From: Diphasiastrum complanatum
Taxonomy: Eukaryota > Streptophyta > Lycopodiopsida > Lycopodiales > Lycopodiaceae
Direction: 5' to 3'
Assembly (NCBI GenBank): GCA_029204225.1
Contig: CM055103.1
Coordinates: forward strand, 19,728,925-19,792,924
Length of the DNA: 64,000 bases
Numbering within the stretch: the first letter of the stretch is position 1; each line of letters opens with the position of its first letter. Below the pieces are notes generated by a model. The model saw only the letters and a program-made list of their open reading frames with translations, made no database searches and had not been told where the DNA came from. A program made the position numbers and the translations under genes. Shown here piece after piece: positions 22,409-33,235 of this stretch.

Positions 22409-24721
22409 TGATGGAATATAAAACGGCTCCCAAATGGGCTATCAATCTAAGGGAATGCTAATGGAAGTCGGTCTATCCCACAATTACAGCTCAAGCTAAC
22501 ATGAATTCTCGAGACTAACTTGTCTCGGAACCAACACTATTCAGGTATTCAAACATTTTCTGTCGTTCATCAGTCCAAACGAAAGGTTCATTCTTTCGTA
22601 GCAACTCCACATATGGAGAGGTAAGGAAAGAACAGTTGCTCAGACTTGTGTGGGTTGGATAATGGCTATGAAGTTTCCTTTGAATCAATAGGATTTTACC
22701 TCGTTTGTTAGAGATTCTTAATAGTCGAAGCGAGTGTTTACAAAGTTCTTGTTCAACAATTAGATAGCAATATAGTTCTTTATAGATTTTAAACATCACC
22801 TTCCACTATTGCATGTTCATTTATAAACGAAGTGAATAAGTAATGATTATTAGCGCAATGCAAGAAGGGATACAGGTTTAGTGTTTTCCTTGGCCCAATG
22901 CAACTGGCTTGTAGTTTCCCCTGCTTTCCCTGGAATAGTTAAACCGAACAGGTTTTGCATAGACTTATGACAGTTTAAGAAACAAGCAGATCAAGCACCA
23001 TTGGGCATGGAGTAAAAAAATAAGGCATGCAACATCACCCTGTATGAATCCAATTTGGGGCAAATGGTCCAAGCTACCAGTTTTACCATGCCCTTTAATC
23101 CGACTCAAGGCTCCACATTCCGTTTAGGGTTTTAACATAGGAAAGTGATATAGTGTGAAACACGTATTTTCAATAGTCTGTATGTTTTCTCATAGAGACC
23201 TTTTTCGAAATTAGGGAAAAAGCAAAGGCCTCTTACGAAGTGTACCTCACATGAGGATTTAGCGAAAAAGTAGATCAAAGACTATGCATAAACAAAAGGC
23301 CCTAGATTCATTTATGGATTTACCTTTCAAGATTGATGTTTAATGACAAGGTACAATCTATATTAGGTCAAATGAGGAGAGACTTTGAAATGCTACCGAA
23401 TGGCTTGTAATGGACAAACATCCAAAATGCTTCTAAAAGATAATGACACTCACTGCCTATCAGTGTTTAGCACGGACTCAAACTGCCTAGAGGCAATTTC
23501 CAACCAATCAAGACAGGGATGGGAAGCAGAGGTTAGGCAGATCAGCGAGCCACAGGGCAGGCAGGGCACAAAACGAGCAGGGACAACGAAATGGGTTGTA
23601 TGCAAAGATAGAAGGGCCTCAGACAGAAGCTACAAGCCCCTGATCAGCCAACGGACCACAGAACATGGATCATCGGGCCACAGGAACAGGGATGCAGGCA
23701 AAACAAGAATTTATAGAGGTCGTGGGCAAAAGACAGCAGATGGCAGCAGTCACAGGAGGCTGGAGCAAACGGGCCACGGGCAGGGTACATAAGAAGGAGA
23801 GAGGGCGTGGCCAGGGAAGAAAGGGGCCACGGACAGAACTGTGGCAGAATTTGGGATGACGGCTGCAAATCAGGTTTTCGCAGCAAGGATCGGCAGGTCA
23901 ACAGGATATAAAGGTAGGCAACAGGCCTCAGCAGGCTGTGGTCAGATGGCACAAGTAGTATTTCGATGCCTGTCAGGACAAGGAAGATTGCTAGAAGATC
24001 AATGCTTCACAGAGCATTAAGCCACATGCAAGATTACTTGTAAATCAGTCCCGCAGACAGATTCTAGAAGAGAGATGTGTTTCACAGACCATGCAAGAGA
24101 ACAAATTCGTGCAGACAGGCTCTCAGATCTATCGTCTTTCTCAAGAAGGCTTTAGATAAACTGCACACCGACACTCTAACTGCCTGTATGTGTGTTTCTA
24201 CACACTTCAAGAAATAAGTTTATTGCTTCACAATGAAGCAGCTTTGCTTAGACAATACTACAATCATTCATGAAATGGATCTTTAGTCTTCCTTTAGATA
24301 TAAAGAACTTTCATTATCTTGTATGTTTCACAGTGTATAATCTTTAGATCATCCACAACATCAAGCAAACATATGTCATTCTATCCACAAAGTCTATACA
24401 AATGAGAAAGCATGCAAGCATTGATCTCATTTGCTCTAATGAAGCCACAAGAGACAACACCAAATCTGATCCAACAAAAAAAATGATGATAACACAGTGC
24501 TAGAGATCAAGGCAGTAAATCAATAGCAATGAAATATAAGCAGTTTGCAGCAAAGATCCAACAAAGAAATTAGAGTGAAAGGCACCAGGCGGATCAGCCT
24601 CTTCTCCTTTCCTCCTCTTTGTCTCTGTGGGATTGAGCACGAATTGGAAGTGGAAGAGATGGGAGGCACCAAGCAAAACATCTTCTACTCCTTCACTTTC
24701 TCTCCAAACTTCTTTACACAA

Positions 24722-24723
<2 letters not shown>
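22409..24723. other. LTR-like and unassigned sequence with a Gypsy RT scrap
   Basis: At 22530-22625 (minus) the frame reads PYVELLRKNEPFVWTDERQK, the segment joining RT to RNase H in Gypsy pol. The rest (to 24723) lacks recognised coding. 23480-23900 is purine-rich and imperfectly repetitive (GGGCCACGGGCAG-like). Confidence 0.45.

Positions 24724-24773
<50 letters not shown>
24724..24773. repeat. (CT)25 microsatellite
   Basis: Uninterrupted CT dinucleotides. Confidence 0.95.
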
Positions 24774-24775
<2 letters not shown>

Positions 24776-25462
24776 AGAAGATGACAATGAGAATGCTGTC
24801 CCACACCCCTCCCTGATCATACATAGGGGCTCAATGGGCTGAGGTGCACCCTTTCAAGAAATGGGACACCTCCTTATGACTTTTTAAAAACTGCCTCTAA
24901 AAATAGGGCACTGGTCCAAATTCGTTTTTTAGCACCTAACTTTGCCTCAACTTGCAATTTCAAAGTCAAGTTGGGCTTTATTTACGGTTTCAGTTTTTAT
25001 GGGCTCACGGCCAAGTTTTTAATTGCTAAAACTGTATTACGAAAATACTTGGCACCTCCTACTCCCAACAAACCCGGAAACTAGGGGCATAGGCCACATA
25101 AATGAAATTTTCATACAACGTAAATTAACAAATGAACAGTATTTTAATAGCAGTGCAACCAGCCATTATGGGCCATTTACGTGTTGGTTTTTAACAGTTC
25201 CGTGTCAGCGTAATAGCGCACGGCGACGATTTTTCGTCAAAAATAGCTTGAATAAGGGGTCTTTTTCTCCGCAAACAATGTTTGTCACATACACAAGCAA
25301 TTAAAAAATAACACTCTATTACACACTTGAACCATTATTACAAGCAATATGTTATTGTGCTTGTGAATACATTATAGAAAGATCAAAGAATTTAGGGTGT
25401 ACTAGATTCAAAGCACAAAATCTTATATTAGTAATATGCTATAACACACACATGCCAAAATG

Positions 25463-25467
<5 letters not shown>
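24774..25467. other. Unassigned interior of the right element arm
   Basis: No gene recognised; AT-rich towards 25300-25440. Confidence 0.4.
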
Positions 25468-25494
<27 letters not shown>

Positions 25495-25542
25495 ACATTA
25501 TATTTTTTTTTTGTTATGTAACTCATCATACACCATGTATTC

Positions 25543-25608
<66 letters not shown>

Positions 25609-25677
25609 ACAAATCTACATTCAATTATCATCATACACTATCTATTCATCTAGTATATTAAACCCTAAATCAAAATG

Positions 25678-25763
<86 letters not shown>
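25468..25763. repeat. Three (CT)n tracts with inverted copy of the left arm
   Basis: CT tracts lie at 25468-25494, 25545-25603 and 25683-25762. The linkers ACTCATCATACACCATGTA and TACAAATCTACATTCAATTA-TCATCATACACTATCTAT are the inverse of blocks at 10950-10985 and 10761-10812. AAAATGCAAAACTCTC occurs twice ahead of CT tracts. Confidence 0.85.
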
Positions 25764-25765
<2 letters not shown>

Positions 25766-25951
25766 GACCTCGAGTGAGTTGTCTGGCAGCCCGATTTTGA
25801 AGAGATGTCGGATTGCGACGGATCTGCGGCTATCAGAATCTGACAACCTTGTTCCGACGTGTGTTGTGACGCCCATGATGAACGAAAAAAAAATTAAGCA
25901 CGCGATTATCCGTCGCAGATTACATCAAAAATCATGGCAGGTATTGTAGTG
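25764..25951. repeat. Right subterminal zone and CACTA terminus
   Basis: Contains GATGTCGGATTGCGACGG, TTCCGACGTGTG and TCCGTCGCAG motifs. It ends TATTGTAGTG, the inverse of CACTACAATA, next to TTT. Confidence 0.6.
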
Positions 25952-25954
25952 TTT

Positions 25955-26253
25955 GAGGTATCATATTACAGCTTCAATGCCTCCCGATCTTTCCTTGGCG
26001 TAGTCTCTCATCACTAATGTGTGCAATCACATGGTCCTTCACTGATAAATTTATGATGGTTAGATCCCTTCTCACCTTTTTATTGTAGGCCTTAACTACA
26101 ATTTCAACCACTGGAAGTGGTTCTTTGCCAATAATAACCTTCCAGAGCTCTTTCTCCATGAGAATATTCTTGAGCTTTAACTTCCATACATTGTAATTAG
26201 ACACTCCATCAAGTTTGCTTGCCTCTCTAAGTGCAACTTTCCCATATTAGACA
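25955..26253 (-). pseudogene. Ty1/Copia gag, 5' part
   Basis: The start at 26253 (MSNMGKVALREASKLDG) is followed by SNYNVWKLKLKNILMEKELW and NLSVKDHVIAHISDE. It is very close to the gag start of the Copia at 32290 (SNYNIWKLKMKSILMEKELW). Two frame changes occur before it meets the CACTA-like terminus at 25952. Continuation is at 10061-9613. Confidence 0.8.
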
Positions 26254-26269
26254 TGACTTCAAAAAATTG

Positions 26270-27900
26270 CTCGTAGATGCTCAAAAATTTATTTTTTCAT
26301 GCGAAATGAATGCAATGCGACAATCCCAAGTCACTCATGATAGACACATGTCTTAGGTCTTACAAGCATTATCATTGTCATGAGGCTGCTTTTGTCTAGA
26401 AATAAAAGAGCATCTGTGTTATTTATGAAACAAATATCTTCAATATAGCAGAAGGTATGCTTGAAGGCATGTAGGTATTCCACCTTACCAAGTCTGGCGA
26501 GTCTTTTCATGAGCTGTAATTCATACAATGAAAGGTACCAATTACACCATGTAGGGAAATAGGCAAAACCCATGGGAATACCACAAACTTGTTTCTACGT
26601 CCCATGTCCTAATCTTACTATGCAATAGTCAATTGATATTTTATTTCACTGGCAAAGAAGTTCTTTGTCAATCACAGTCCAATTATCAGTTTGATTGTTT
26701 ACTCATTTCCAATCAAATTGCTTAAGGCTTGGTTTCCATTTACAGCAAGCTTTTTGTTTTTACAAGACTTGAATGCATACCCAATCATTGATTTTGTTTG
26801 GCACATTGAGGTAGAATTCAGTGGATGAATCACACTGCCAGAATAGGTTGGTATCCACATTTAGGATACTCTGGTATGAGATTGGCCTTAAGGCCTGCCC
26901 TTTCCATGAGAAGAGGAGTCAGTACACCAAGAGCTCTAGAAATAAATGTGGCCACCTTAGAAAAATAGCAATAATGTGCGTTTGTAATCCATATGAATGC
27001 ATTTTTATGTGCTTTGAAAGTACAAAGTAAAAAAGGTAATTCTTCTTTCTTTAATAGAAAAACAAGTATTTTGGTAGCAAGCGTATCCAACATAAAGTCA
27101 TTTAACATATCCTTGTTTCTTCTATGTCCTCCTGCACATGGATCAATCACGGTAAAAATTCAGCTTTCTGATAGGAAGATCTCCCTTACCACCACTGCTT
27201 TGCTCGAAAAGTACTTTCTCTTCTTGTTATTACTGCGGTCTGATATGATTGAGCCTGGATTGTATTCTAATCAAGAAAATCATTAGATCAAGAGAACTCT
27301 CACAGAAGTAACTTTCATAGACCATCACATTGTCTTAAAATTTTCATTTTCCATCAATGATGAAGTATGCGAGAGTTAGTTTCCAACATTGATTAATCTG
27401 TAAGCAAAAAGGTGGCCTTGAACCTTCATAGACATCAATAACTTCCTGACTCTGAGAAAGAACCCTCCCCACTTTGAACAGAGCCAAATCCATATTAGAT
27501 CCAGCTTCAAACAAACCTGCAAGAGTTAGTTCCCAGTAGATTTTGAGAAATCAAAGTTTTTACCTGCAAAATAGTGAGAAGAACTCTCGCACAACCAACC
27601 CTGGCACTGAGTAACTCTTGCATATATAACCATTAGCAAGATCTACCCCAAGGCCAACTACTGTGAAAATCTCAGACCAATCAGAACAAGGAGTAAAAAG
27701 TTATCAAGGAAAAACCATCATAATGGGGCTAAAATCACACTATTAGCCATTAAAACTAATCAATTCCTCATAGATCCAGACAAAATTCCACTGATCCATC
27801 AAGATCTAGCTACCCTCGACTTCCCCGCTGAATGAATATGAGATCCGGACGATCAGTAGAAGCTAGAATAGAAAATCAAGCACCAAACCACAGAAGTTCT
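26270..27900 (-). pseudogene. Reverse transcriptase of unclassified (non-LTR/Penelope-like?) type
   Basis: Minus frames in order: LFEAGSNMDLALFKVGRVLS (about 27500); a stretch ending IDPCAGGHRRNKDML; LPFLLCTFKAHKNAFIWITN, then SKVATFISRALGVLTPLLME (26830-27070); EFYLNVPNKINDWVCI, which sits where an RT motif A would be; and VCGIPMGFAYFPTWCNWYLS, the G-I-P-M-G finger/palm motif B. Then FKHTFCYIEDICFINN, where YIED (26436-26447) replaces the catalytic YxDD box. It is neither Copia nor Gypsy pol: no RNase H, protease or integrase follows. Several stops (including a W-to-stop before QVCG) show it is dead. The closest class cannot be settled by eye; Penelope-like or another GxPMG RT lineage are candidates. 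Confidence 0.6.
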
Positions 27901-28240
27901 TGGAAGATCCATTTCTCCTATTGAGCAAAGTCAAGATGGGAAAGAGAGAAGGTCAAGAGTTAAGAAAATTGAAAACACCCGACCGGATCAATCACCACAA
28001 CACAACGTCAAGTGCAACAAGAATTTAGAATTGCTCAATTCAAACTGTATATTACCAACTGCTTGTAAGTACAAAGATGAGTTCCTTAAAAACACTCAAA
28101 GGGCTCGTAAAAGAAAGATGGCCCGATAACTCTAGAACTAAGCACATGTGGTGTCGTCAAAATAGGAAAGCACTGTATAAGTCGATCATTGCTATTTTAA
28201 CTCTCTCCCTCAATGATCAACGTCACTTTTTATTTTAGAG
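27901..28240 (-). repeat. Copia 3' LTR region and polypurine tract
   Basis: 28060-28197 (GTAAGTACAAAGATGAGTTC ... GTATAAGTCGATCATTGCTA) recurs at 58525-58660. In minus sense it begins TTAAAATAGCAATGATCG right after the purine tract TTGAGGGAGAGAG (28200-28212), downstream of the Copia at 28294-32290. Confidence 0.65.
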
Positions 28241-28293
28241 TATACTCTATTCATGGAACATACCTCCATGATAGCATTACAAGTAAAAGCTTT

Positions 28294-31200
28294 TTACATA
28301 ACTTGGTCTAAGCCAAGTTTGGCTCTAAAAGTTTCAAACTTTTCTTTACTTAAGGCTTTTGTAAATATATCAGCAACTTGTAACAACGTAGAACAATGTA
28401 CAATACCTGTGTCTTCAGATTGTAATTTTTCACGCACAAAGTGATATTTTACTTCAATATGTTTTGTCCTTGCGTGAAAGATTGGATTTTTAGCCAATTG
28501 TATTCCACTTTGACTGTCACAGACAATAACAGTGGGATTTACCTGCCTCATGCCAATCTCACATAACAACTTACGTAGCCAAATAGCTTCCTGGGTAGCA
28601 GAACTCAACGCTTTATATTTGGCTTCTGTGGAAGAAAGAGAAATAGTATCTTGCTTCTTGCTAGACCATGAAAAACAGTCACTACCAAAATTGAAGGTAT
28701 AACCTGTTGTTGACTTTCTATCATCTATACTTCCAGCCCAATCAGCGTCAACATAACCTTGCAACTTAGGTAAAACACTTTGTCTTTTGTAGACTAGACC
28801 AAGGTTTGGTGTACCTTTTACATACCTCAAAATCCTTTTTGCAGCTTTCCAATGGTTCATAGTGGGTGATGACATGAATTGGCTAATCAAACAGCTTCGC
28901 AAGGGGTGATGGAAGGTTTGCACTCTGTCATATGAAATCTCTCCAATATCTCGCCTACATACTTGTTTTGACATAACCTGATATCACTGCTAGTTTGCCA
29001 TACTTCGACACCCAAGCAATAGTGCATAAGATCTAAATCTGTCATCTCAAATTGCTTGCACAAGTTGGCTTTGATAGAACGAGTAAGGTTCTCATCATTG
29101 CCAGTGATAATGATATCAACAATGTAAAGTACAATCAAGGCAACGTTGTCATCATTTATAAGAACATAAAGATTTGGATATGAATTTGTTCTTACAAATC
29201 CATGTGAAAGAAAGTAACTGTCAATGCGTCCATACCATGGGCGTGGCGCTTGCTTAAGGCCATAAAGTGCTTTGCATAGTTTACATACTTTCTATTCTTG
29301 CCCTTTTGCCATGAAGCCCTGCGGTTGGACCATGTAAACTTCTTCTTCTATCACCATTCAAAAATGCAGACTTCACATCCATTTGATGGATTTTCCACCC
29401 AAAATGAGATGCTAAGGCAATGATAAGACGTAGCGTAGTCCACTTAGCCACTGGAGCAAATGTCTCTTCATAGTCAATTCCTTTGCTTTGCTCATAACCC
29501 TTTACTACTACGCGTGCCTTATACTTTGCTATTGTGCCACCTGCATGAAACTTTGTTCTAAACATCCATTTGTTATCAATGGGTTTCTTTCCAAGTGGTA
29601 GATCAACCAACTCCCATGTATCATGTCTTTGGATGGATTCTATCTCTTCTTCCATTGCCCTTTGCCACTCTTTGTGATCTTTTGCCTCATCAAAGATTGA
29701 TGGCTCTCGACACTTCAAAATGTCAGTCATTAGGGCATAGTTCACATGATAACGATCGAGAGACTTCCTTTCCCGTGTTGATCTTCTCACTTCACTTTGT
29801 GTGCTAGATCCTGTTTGATTTAGCTTTGCGTTCTTCATGATCTTTTCATACCATTTTGGTATCTTAGATTCAGGTGATACACTACGTGGAGAGTACGTAT
29901 CCAAAGGAGTGTCCAAGTAATGTCTCTTACTTCCAACCGGTTTCTCCTTCATTGCTCCTATTGGCAAGTACCTCTCCCTAGGATGGTGTTCTTTCATATT
30001 CGCCCTCTCGACTTTCATCTTCACATGCATCATTTTGTGGAGCATGTTCTTCATTTTCTTCCTCCAAAATTGTGGGAAGTCTCTTTATGCTTTCACCTCT
30101 TGCATGGTCTTCATCTTCATACCTATGCGTTTCATCAAAGATCACATCTTTGCTAATGTGAATCTTGTTCATTACAGGATCAAAACACCTGTAAGCTTTC
30201 GTTCTTTCATCATAACCGACAAAGATGCACTTGATTGCTTTGGCATCAAGTTTCTTTCACTCCTCCTTTGGCACATGTACATAGGCCTTACATCCAATGA
30301 CACAAAATTTGTCGATTTTGGTTTTATTCCAGTAAATGCCTCTTCAGGAGTCACATTTGGAACCGCAACTGTAGGGCTTCTGTTTTGCAAGAACGTTGCC
30401 GCACTGCACGCTTCCGACCAAAGTGAATCGGTCAAGCCCATTTGCCTCATCATGGAGCGTGCACTCTCCATAATAGTTCTGTTTTTCCTTTCAACTACAC
30501 CATTCCTATGTAGCGTGTGTGATTGGGTGAATTGTCTTTTAATGCCGTGTTCTTTGCAAAAGTCTTCAAAATCATCAGATTTGTATTCGCCCCCTCTATC
30601 AGATCTTAGCACTTTTATGCGTGCATCTAGTTGGTTCTCTACCGAAGTTTTGAACTCCTTGAAGCGAGCAAAAGCGTCAGATTTCTTCTTCAAGAAACAA
30701 ATCCATGTCCTCCTAGAATAATCATCTATGAAAGTCATAAAATAATATGCTTTCCCCAATGACATGGTCTTCATTGGGCCGCATAGGTCGCTATGAATTA
30801 GTTCCAACGGTTTCTTAGCTCTTGCATCTCCACCTTTCTTGAATGTCTATCTGTGATGCTTTCCCATGATGCATCTTTCACATATTGCATGGTGATCATC
30901 CTGCAATGCTGGTAACCCTATTACCATCTTCAGTTTCGCCATCAATCTCAAGCTCCCATAGTTCAAATGACCAAGTCTTCTGTGCCATAACTCGGATTGA
31001 GATGTTGTTGAGATAGCCAAACCATATTCACCTGGTTTTGCAGCATCCAATTTACAAAGGCCACAGTTATTATCTCTATAACCCTTCGCCACTACTTTGT
31101 GGTTATGGTTCGTATCCTTCATAAGGCTTCCATCCTTGACAAATTCAACTTTAAGATGTTGATTTGCCATTACACCAACAGAAAGCAAACTCTTTTTGAG

Positions 31201-32290
31201 TCCAGGAACATAAAGTATACTAGGGATATTTTTAATTTTGTCATCAGGAAATTGCACAGGTACATTGCCCACACCCTGTATCTGGCATTCCTCTCCATTG
31301 GCTTGAGTGACCTTATCCCCATCATGGATTGGTGAGAATTTTTCAAACCAATCACGTTTTTTGGTCATGTGCCTTGTGGCGTCTGAATATATGAACCATC
31401 TAGCACCATCATCAACTTGGAATGCCAATTCCGATGAGAAAACACTCGTTTCGTCATCTTCTCTGTCATCTTCAGCTATGTTTCCTTGTTGAGTCACTTT
31501 TTCCACCTTTATGTCTGCTTTCTTCTTATAACACTCGTGTGCCCAATGGCCCGGTTTGTGGCAATAGTAACATTTTTTTTTTTCTTTTGATGACGATTCT
31601 CCTTCGTCATCATCATCCCTGGATTTCTTATGAATCCTTTTCCATCCTTTTTGCTTGCCTTTAGCAAGCAAGGCTTGATCCTCCTATGGGGTTTGTCTTG
31701 ACTTTATCACTTCGCGACGCTGCTGTTCTTGCAACATGATTTCATGGAAGTCTTCAAAAGTAGGCAACCTCTCTCTCGAAGCAATGCCACTCACAAACAT
31801 CTGTAGCCCTTCCGAGACACCGCTCATTGTGGTATGTACCAATTCAATATCTCTGATTGGTTCTCCAATCGCCACAAGTTGATCTCTCAACTCCTTTATC
31901 CTAGTGAAGAAAGTTCCCACTGATTCATTTTCTTCCATCCTTAACTGTGTTCAATCTCGACTTCAAGAACATGGCTCGAGCTGGATTGCAAGTTTGAAAT
32001 TGCATTCTAAGAGCTTCCCAAGCTCCCCTAGCCGTTGTGGCATCACTTATGTGAGTGATCACATGGTCTTTCACTGAAAGATTGATCAAGGATAATGCTC
32101 TCTGTGCCTTTTTATCAAAGGCCCTTATGTCACCTGGAGTGGTATTTGGTCGGACTTCAATACCTGCCACAATTTTCCACAACTCTTTTTCCATCAAAAT
32201 GCTCTTCATTTTGAGTTTCCAGATGTTGTAGTTAGAAGCCCCATCAAGTTTGCTTGCATCGCCCAAAATTGCCTCATTGATGTTTGCCAT
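28294..32290 (-). pseudogene. Nearly full-length Ty1/Copia gag-pol
   Basis: Gag starts at 32290 (MANINEAILGDASKLDGASN), with a knuckle CYYCHKPGHWAHEC near 31550. Protease-like region: WFIYSDATRHMTKKRDWF, where the catalytic D-S/T-G is altered to SDAT. Integrase: HRRLGHLNYGSLRLMAKLK, LELIHSDLCGPMKTMSLGKA, then FIDDYSRRTWICFLKKKSD. A linker leads to RT (HDTWELVDLPLGKKPIDNKW), then YKARVVVKGYEQSKGIDYEE and RLIIALASHFGWKIHQMDVK. The YVDD box reads YIVD (29115-29126). RNase H: WSSKKQDTISLSSTEAKYKA. Nonsense TAGs lie near 31690 and 30845, with frameshifts near 30330, 29340, 29140 and 28890. About 4 kb is a normal Copia coding length. The element is complete in order but dead. Confidence 0.92.
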
Positions 32291-33235
32291 CTCTGAACTG
32301 CTTAAAACTTCACCTATAGGCTATAAAGTATATGCTAGAGCCAACCGTGATGTCAAAAATCGATAATAATGACCTGCAATTTTTAGCTTACCAGGCCACC
32401 CGCCGCTTTTTCGCCAAATTGAAAGCCAAACTGACATCGTTTTCTAAAATGCTTCACGTCACCAACTCCTAGCTTCCTGCTCAGTGGAATGGTGGAATCA
32501 CTTCTGGCGCACTTCGAACACTTTCTCCATGGCAATCACTCTATTTTGGTGTACCGTACTTGCAGGTACAGTCAGGGTGCGCTTCGTTTGGAGGCTATAG
32601 CCTTTCGTTTGGTCAAAATAGGCTAAAGGAAGTGAAAATAAGGGCAATTTGGGTTTTTTAACTATTTCTTCAGTGTGAAGAAACTTCACCTTTCAAAGAC
32701 TTGGGACCCAACAATTTTTTCAGTTTGAAGATTTTTAATGAAGTTGCAATGCACTTTGCACTTCCAACCCCTTCAGACTTTTTCACTTCAATCCAACGGA
32801 TCCTTTAGATCCAACGACCCACCTGTTGTGAAATGACCATCGTTGATCTGTATGAATCAAGATCGGACGGCTATCAAGGCGTTTGTGCACTGATCAAAGG
32901 CCTTCACAGCACTGAACACTTTGGGCCACTAGCTGGTGATCAAGACTGAGCGCGCGACAACTCCCGCGACTTCTCCTACTCCTCTCTCTTCCAGCGATGG
33001 AGTTTTCTCTCTCCTTCACGGGCTATGACAGCTCCTCATGAATCGCACTAGCTGTCTTCCTCCTCCACGGCCAGTCGCGGCCTCCCTACCGCTGAATCGC
33101 GCTACCAGGGCACCCATTCAGAAGATGACTCCTATCTCATAACATGTAGTTCCACCTCTTGTAAAACTGTTTAAGGGGGAGAAGAAAGATAGGAACTTAC
33201 AAGTGGTAAGTTCATGGCTTAATGTTTGGAACAAA
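32291..33235. other. Unassigned; Copia leader/LTR candidate, then GC-richer tract
   Basis: No primer site of the usual kind is visible upstream of the Copia gag. 32940-33120 is locally GC-rich. A purine tract TTTAAGGGGGAGAAG at 33171-33185 looks like an LTR-element polypurine tract, but no LTR pair is visible. Confidence 0.35.

Noticed and set aside
23385-23952. Gene of 100-135 residues in purine-rich sequence
   Set aside because: Frames on both strands are low-complexity; no domain, start context or homologous neighbour.
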